A DNA stretch of 17,796 bases from Firmicutes bacterium UBA2058 (GTDB taxonomy: Bacteria; Bacillota; Clostridia; Tissierellales; Sedimentibacteraceae), in NCBI GenBank assembly GCA_002332905.1, contig DDAM01000054.1, forward strand, positions 13,395 to 31,190. The letters are read 5' to 3'. Shown one piece after another: positions 14,871 to 17,796 of this stretch. The translations under genes and the position numbers were made by a program. The notes beneath the pieces are model-generated. The model had not been told where the DNA came from, did no database searches, and saw nothing but the letters and a program-made list of their open reading frames with translations. Each line of letters starts with the position of its first letter. The stretch's first letter is position 1.

Positions 14871-14903
14871 ATATTAACAATATTAGAGTAATATTGTTAA
14901 TAT
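14871..14903. repeat. Perfect 15-bp inverted repeat at the start of the two-component operon transcript
   Basis: ATATTAACAATATTA (14871-14885) and TAATATTGTTAATAT (14889-14903) are exact reverse complements around GAG. It begins 5 nt downstream of the -10 box, so it covers the predicted transcription start. It may be an operator or a 5'-end mRNA hairpin. It does not look like the spaced direct repeats usually bound by LytTR regulators. Confidence 0.85.
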
Positions 14904-14908
14904 AAAAC

Positions 14909-14937
14909 ATTATATACTCTTTTACTGCCTAAAACAA
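14909..14937 (-). promoter_or_regulatory. Predicted sigma-A promoter of the two-component operon
   Basis: Minus strand -35 TTGTTT (14932-14937), 17-bp spacer, perfect -10 TATAAT (14909-14914). The weak -35 with a perfect -10 is compatible with activator help. Confidence 0.7.
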
Positions 14938-14985
14938 GGCTATTTTATAAAATACGACATAATAAGCATATTTTTTAACTCTTCA

Positions 14986-16284
14986 CTATTTTAATGTAAC
15001 TTCAACAACAGTATCTATTGAATCAGGCAAGTAAGGTGTTTTGCTAATATTTACAAATACTGTATCAGGATAATTATTTACTATCCAGTTATTTATAATC
15101 TTTAATTCTGTACCATCATATAGTAAATGAATTTTTTCAACCTCATTTGCATTTACTCCATAAAGTGGAATATATCCTATGGAGTTCTCCATTATATGAT
15201 AGTATAATTTCTTTCCGTTTTGTGTTATTCTACCATTTTCAGGTTTAGGCAAGCTAGAAGCCTTACAGCCATATATGCTTTTTTTATTATACTTCATCCA
15301 AGTACCTATTTCTATTAATATTTCAATAGATTCTTTAGGGATTCTACCATTGGAATCCGGACCTACATTTAAAAGCATATTACCATTTTTACTTACGCAC
15401 TCAACTAATTTTTTTATGATTGTAGCCGCAGGTTTAAAGTTTTTATCAAGAGCTGTATAACCCCAATTGTCATTCATGGTGATACAAGCCTCCCATGCAA
15501 GCTCATTACCATCTTCATCAAAAAGTCCATTTGGAGGAATAATCTGTTCAGGGCTTACGTAGTCTCCACTATAAGGCTTTGGATTTTTAGTTGCAATAGA
15601 GCCAAATCCCTCACCGCTTACCTCTAAACGGTTGTCCACTATTATATCTGGTTGATAAGTTCTAACCATTTCCATTAGCTTTGTGGCTTGCCACTTTTCT
15701 CCCTTCATGTCTCCATATGAAAAGTCAAACCACATCATATCAAGCTTTCCATACTCCGTGCAAAGCTCTTTTATCTGTGCATGCATATAATCTATATAGT
15801 TATCAAAATTATGCACTTTGCCCTCATAATCTTTATTTGACCTCATTGGATGATGCATATCATTATAGTGAGGATAATCAGGGTGATGCCAATCAATTAA
15901 AGAAAAATATAAACCGACCTTGATTCCTTCTTCTCTGAATGCTTCTAAATATTCTCTAACAAAATCCCTTCCGGATTTAGTATTTGTTGATTTATAATCA
16001 GTTAACTTGGAATCAAACAAGCAAAACCCATCATGGTGCTTTGCAGTCAGAACAGCATATTTCATTCCAGCTTCTTTTGCAAGTTTAGCCCACACTTTAG
16101 GCTCATAGCTTTCGGGATTAAATTCTTTAAAATATTGTTCATAGTCCTCAATACTCATTTTTTCTGTAGAACGTATCCATTCACCACGAGCTGGTATTGA
16201 ATAAAGCCCCCAATGAATAAACATGCCAAATCTATCGTTTTTAAACCATTCTATTCTTTTGTTATACGTATCTCTGTTAAACAT
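14986..16284 (-). CDS. Alpha-L-fucosidase, glycoside hydrolase family 29, cytoplasmic
   Basis: GH29 enzymes release terminal alpha-L-fucose from oligosaccharides and glycans with retention of configuration. The 432-residue product shows the family landmarks in order: FGMFIHWGLYS near residue 19-29 (H24), AVLTAKHHDGFCLFDS (H83, H84), VGLYFSLIDWHHPDY, and the nucleophile D187 in LDMMWFDFSYG. WGYT and GNMLLNVGPDSNGRIP follow near the end of the barrel, then a short beta-rich C-terminal domain. There is no signal peptide, so it acts on imported substrate. The frame extends six codons to another ATG without a ribosome binding site; AAAGGA 9 nt before the ATG at 16284 favours that start. It stands alone with its own promoter; no sugar transporter or fucose catabolic gene is adjacent. 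Linkage specificity cannot be told. Confidence 0.94.
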   Translation of the reverse strand: MFNRDTYNKRIEWFKNDRFGMFIHWGLYSIPARGEWIRSTEKMSIEDYEQYFKEFNPESYEPKVWAKLAKEAGMKYAVLTAKHHDGFCLFDSKLTDYKSTNTKSGRDFVREYLEAFREEGIKVGLYFSLIDWHHPDYPHYNDMHHPMRSNKDYEGKVHNFDNYIDYMHAQIKELCTEYGKLDMMWFDFSYGDMKGEKWQATKLMEMVRTYQPDIIVDNRLEVSGEGFGSIATKNPKPYSGDYVSPEQIIPPNGLFDEDGNELAWEACITMNDNWGYTALDKNFKPAATIIKKLVECVSKNGNMLLNVGPDSNGRIPKESIEILIEIGTWMKYNKKSIYGCKASSLPKPENGRITQNGKKLYYHIMENSIGYIPLYGVNANEVEKIHLLYDGTELKIINNWIVNNYPDTVFVNISKTPYLPDSIDTVVEVTLK

Positions 16285-16326
16285 GTTATATTTTCCTTTC
16301 ATGAAGAAATTTTAAATATTATGTAT

Positions 16327-16355
16327 ATAATAACAAAACTAAAAATTAGTGTCAA
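16327..16355 (-). promoter_or_regulatory. Predicted sigma-A promoter of the fucosidase gene
   Basis: Minus strand perfect -35 TTGACA (16350-16355), 17-bp spacer, -10 TATTAT (16327-16332). It lies just downstream of the terminator of the preceding gene, so the fucosidase is an independent unit. Confidence 0.78.
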
Positions 16356-16381
16356 GGTCGGTACAGGTGCACTGTCTTTAT

Positions 16382-16410
16382 AAAAAAAGAAGGCTAATTT
16401 ACCTTCTTTT
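16382..16410 (-). terminator. Intrinsic terminator of the TraB/GumN gene
   Basis: On the minus strand AAAAGAAGG and CCTTCTTTT (16402-16410 with 16385-16393) enclose an 8-nt loop and run into a stretch of T (16382-16388), a few bases after the stop codon. Confidence 0.8.
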
Positions 16411-16416
16411 AAAATC

Positions 16417-17757
16417 TTATTTAACTTGCTCTACAGTATATCCAGCTTCTCTTAAAAGTTCTACAATACCATTATGATTTAACATATGTCCTGCACCTAC
16501 TATTAAGAAGTAATCATTTTCGCTATCTTCTTTAAGCATCTTTATAACACTTTTTGCCATATTTTCATTTCTGTCATCCCATAACTTTTTGTTAAACTCT
16601 TTTTCTAAATCATTTTTTGGTTCTACTGCAAACAATATACCCTCTAAGCTATGAGCATCTCCACTCTTCCAGAAATTTAACATTGCTTTTACAACTTCAA
16701 CAGATTCTACAGTGCTTTCTTCACTATTGGTATCAGTAGCCAAAACCCCTAACAGCTGTGATTCTTGCAATTCAGCAGAAAAAGAATTAAACATATCGTA
16801 TTGATATTTAGTTCCTTCGATTTCAATAATTGGTAATCTACCACTAGCTAATGCCATGAAATAAACATCAATTCCCATATTGCCACTAATTTCAGCTGAG
16901 GCTAGCTGTAAATTTTGTACTGTTAGCGTTGCTGCCCAAGGTTTTATTTTATTATATGTTTCAGCTGGAATTCCAACAGAATCCATAAACTCTACATATT
17001 TATCATATGTTTGTTTAGATATATGCTTATCAATAGTATCTTCCCCTTGATAAAACATTAGCTGCTGAGCATATTGTATTTCCTCTGGTTTTTGCTCTAA
17101 GATATTCGCTTCAACTACTAATGCTTGTGACTCAGCAAATGCAGATAATATATCTTTACTTAAAGGATATAAAGAATTATCACTGACATGTATTGAACCT
17201 AACAGATAAACTGTATTATCAGCGTCACTTACCTTCCAAAAACAACCCTTTGCATCTTGTCCCAATGTATATACTATATGATCAAATGCTCTCTTAGCAA
17301 AAACTAACATTTCTTCGTTAGTACATATTTCATCTAAACCGTAATTTCCTGCTGCACGACCATTTATAAGTGCATTATCAGCAAAATACTTTATAGCGCT
17401 ATTATTATCATTTGAATTAACAGATAGCTTAATTATATTGTAAAGTCCCTCTATTATCTCTCCACGAGTAAGCACTGCCTCAAGCTTTAATTTAGATTCA
17501 TAGTCAATACCAAATCTTTCTTCAAAGCTTTTTTCAATAGCCAAGAACTGACTTCCTACAATATCATTTGTATAGTTTATGTACGTTTCTGATGTTCCTA
17601 ATCCATAAGTATATGCCATTTGAACATCCCAAACAGCCCAAGAACTTGGCGACTGCTCTGCTATATTAATTGAAGTGATTTCTTCTGCTGTTACAACTTG
17701 AACAAGCAACATTGAAAGAACACAAATCATGCTAATTAATCTTTTAAAAGTTTTCAT
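16417..17757 (-). CDS. Secreted TraB/GumN-family protein with SLH-like N-terminal half
   Basis: A 446-residue exported protein. Residues 1-24 form a signal peptide (KTFKR, a hydrophobic core, VVTA cleavage). Residues about 38-160 look like one or two S-layer-homology-type units: SWAVWDVQMAYTYGLG, LTRGEIIEGLYNI, then a second region ending in NEEMLVFAKRAFDHI. The C-terminal half is TraB/GumN (related to PrgY and Tiki): FWKVSDADNTVYLLGSIHV with GSIH at 187-190, VVEANIL with E216, and a final VGAGHMLNHNGIVELL with GAGH at 421-424. These two GxxH motifs and the glutamate are the conserved, putatively metal-binding residues of the family, some members of which are proteases. The ATG follows AGAGGA with an 8-nt gap. 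Cell-wall attachment by the N-terminal half is an inference; the target is unknown. Confidence 0.9.
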   Translation of the reverse strand: MKTFKRLISMICVLSMLLVQVVTAEEITSINIAEQSPSSWAVWDVQMAYTYGLGTSETYINYTNDIVGSQFLAIEKSFEERFGIDYESKLKLEAVLTRGEIIEGLYNIIKLSVNSNDNNSAIKYFADNALINGRAAGNYGLDEICTNEEMLVFAKRAFDHIVYTLGQDAKGCFWKVSDADNTVYLLGSIHVSDNSLYPLSKDILSAFAESQALVVEANILEQKPEEIQYAQQLMFYQGEDTIDKHISKQTYDKYVEFMDSVGIPAETYNKIKPWAATLTVQNLQLASAEISGNMGIDVYFMALASGRLPIIEIEGTKYQYDMFNSFSAELQESQLLGVLATDTNSEESTVESVEVVKAMLNFWKSGDAHSLEGILFAVEPKNDLEKEFNKKLWDDRNENMAKSVIKMLKEDSENDYFLIVGAGHMLNHNGIVELLREAGYTVEQVK

Positions 17758-17780
17758 TTTATTTTTCCTCTCTTAATATT

Positions 17781-17786
17781 AGTATA
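17781..17786 (-). promoter_or_regulatory. Possible -10 box of the TraB/GumN gene
   Basis: Minus strand TATACT about 23 nt upstream of the ATG. The matching -35 would fall beyond the window end, so the promoter cannot be confirmed. Confidence 0.35.
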
Positions 17787-17796
17787 GCTTATTTTA

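Noticed and set aside
14938..14985. Terminator after the fucosidase gene
   Set aside because: AT-rich partial complementarity and a GCCT/AGGC pair (14927-14940) exist, but on the minus strand no stem is followed by a T-run, so no terminator is called.

Overview
The window is AT-rich DNA with strong GGAGG-type ribosome binding sites, 17-bp-spaced sigma-A-like promoters and intrinsic hairpin/poly-T terminators. The gene content ([FeFe]-hydrogenase maturases, GlpX-type fructose bisphosphatase, a lysine-fermentation-type beta-keto acid cleavage enzyme, an AgrC/AgrA-like two-component pair) points to an anaerobic low-GC Firmicute of class Clostridia. No tRNA, rRNA, CRISPR array, transposase or phage gene was seen.

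Layout, left to right. (1) 17-3900, minus strand: the [FeFe]-hydrogenase maturation operon hydE-hydG-hydF, reading leftward from a good promoter and a ~170-nt leader that ends in an attenuator-like terminator fused to the hydE ribosome binding site. The hydrogenase itself is not in the window. (2) 3937-4973: glpX with its own promoter. (3) 5015-5944: a stand-alone Kce-like BKACE gene with its own promoter and terminator. (4) 5972-10277: a TetR-family regulator divergent from a two-gene operon coding for an MMPL/RND-type transporter and a secreted heptad-repeat protein. The two divergent promoters overlap at their -10 boxes and carry an inverted repeat. (5) 10278-10826: a non-coding stretch rich in long perfect inverted repeats. 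(6) 10827-12254: dsdA (D-serine ammonia-lyase). (7) 12408-14937: a three-gene operon of an unrecognised 96-residue protein, a LytTR response regulator and a GHKL histidine kinase, with a perfect 15-bp inverted repeat at its predicted transcription start and terminators at its end. (8) 14986-16355: a cytoplasmic GH29 alpha-L-fucosidase. (9) 16382-17786: a secreted TraB/GumN-family protein with a probable SLH-like N-terminal half.

Most units are short, independently promoted and unrelated, so this looks like an ordinary chromosomal segment with accessory metabolic and regulatory genes. The most unusual material is in the RNA leaders and intergenic DNA. The hydE leader is a candidate riboswitch or attenuator of unrecognised class. 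A hairpin/ribosome-binding-site cassette is repeated, with a compensatory base pair, ahead of hydG and tetR. Long palindromes lie downstream of the transporter operon and at the start of the kinase operon. Several start codons were moved from the longest open frame to the codon served by a Shine-Dalgarno sequence.
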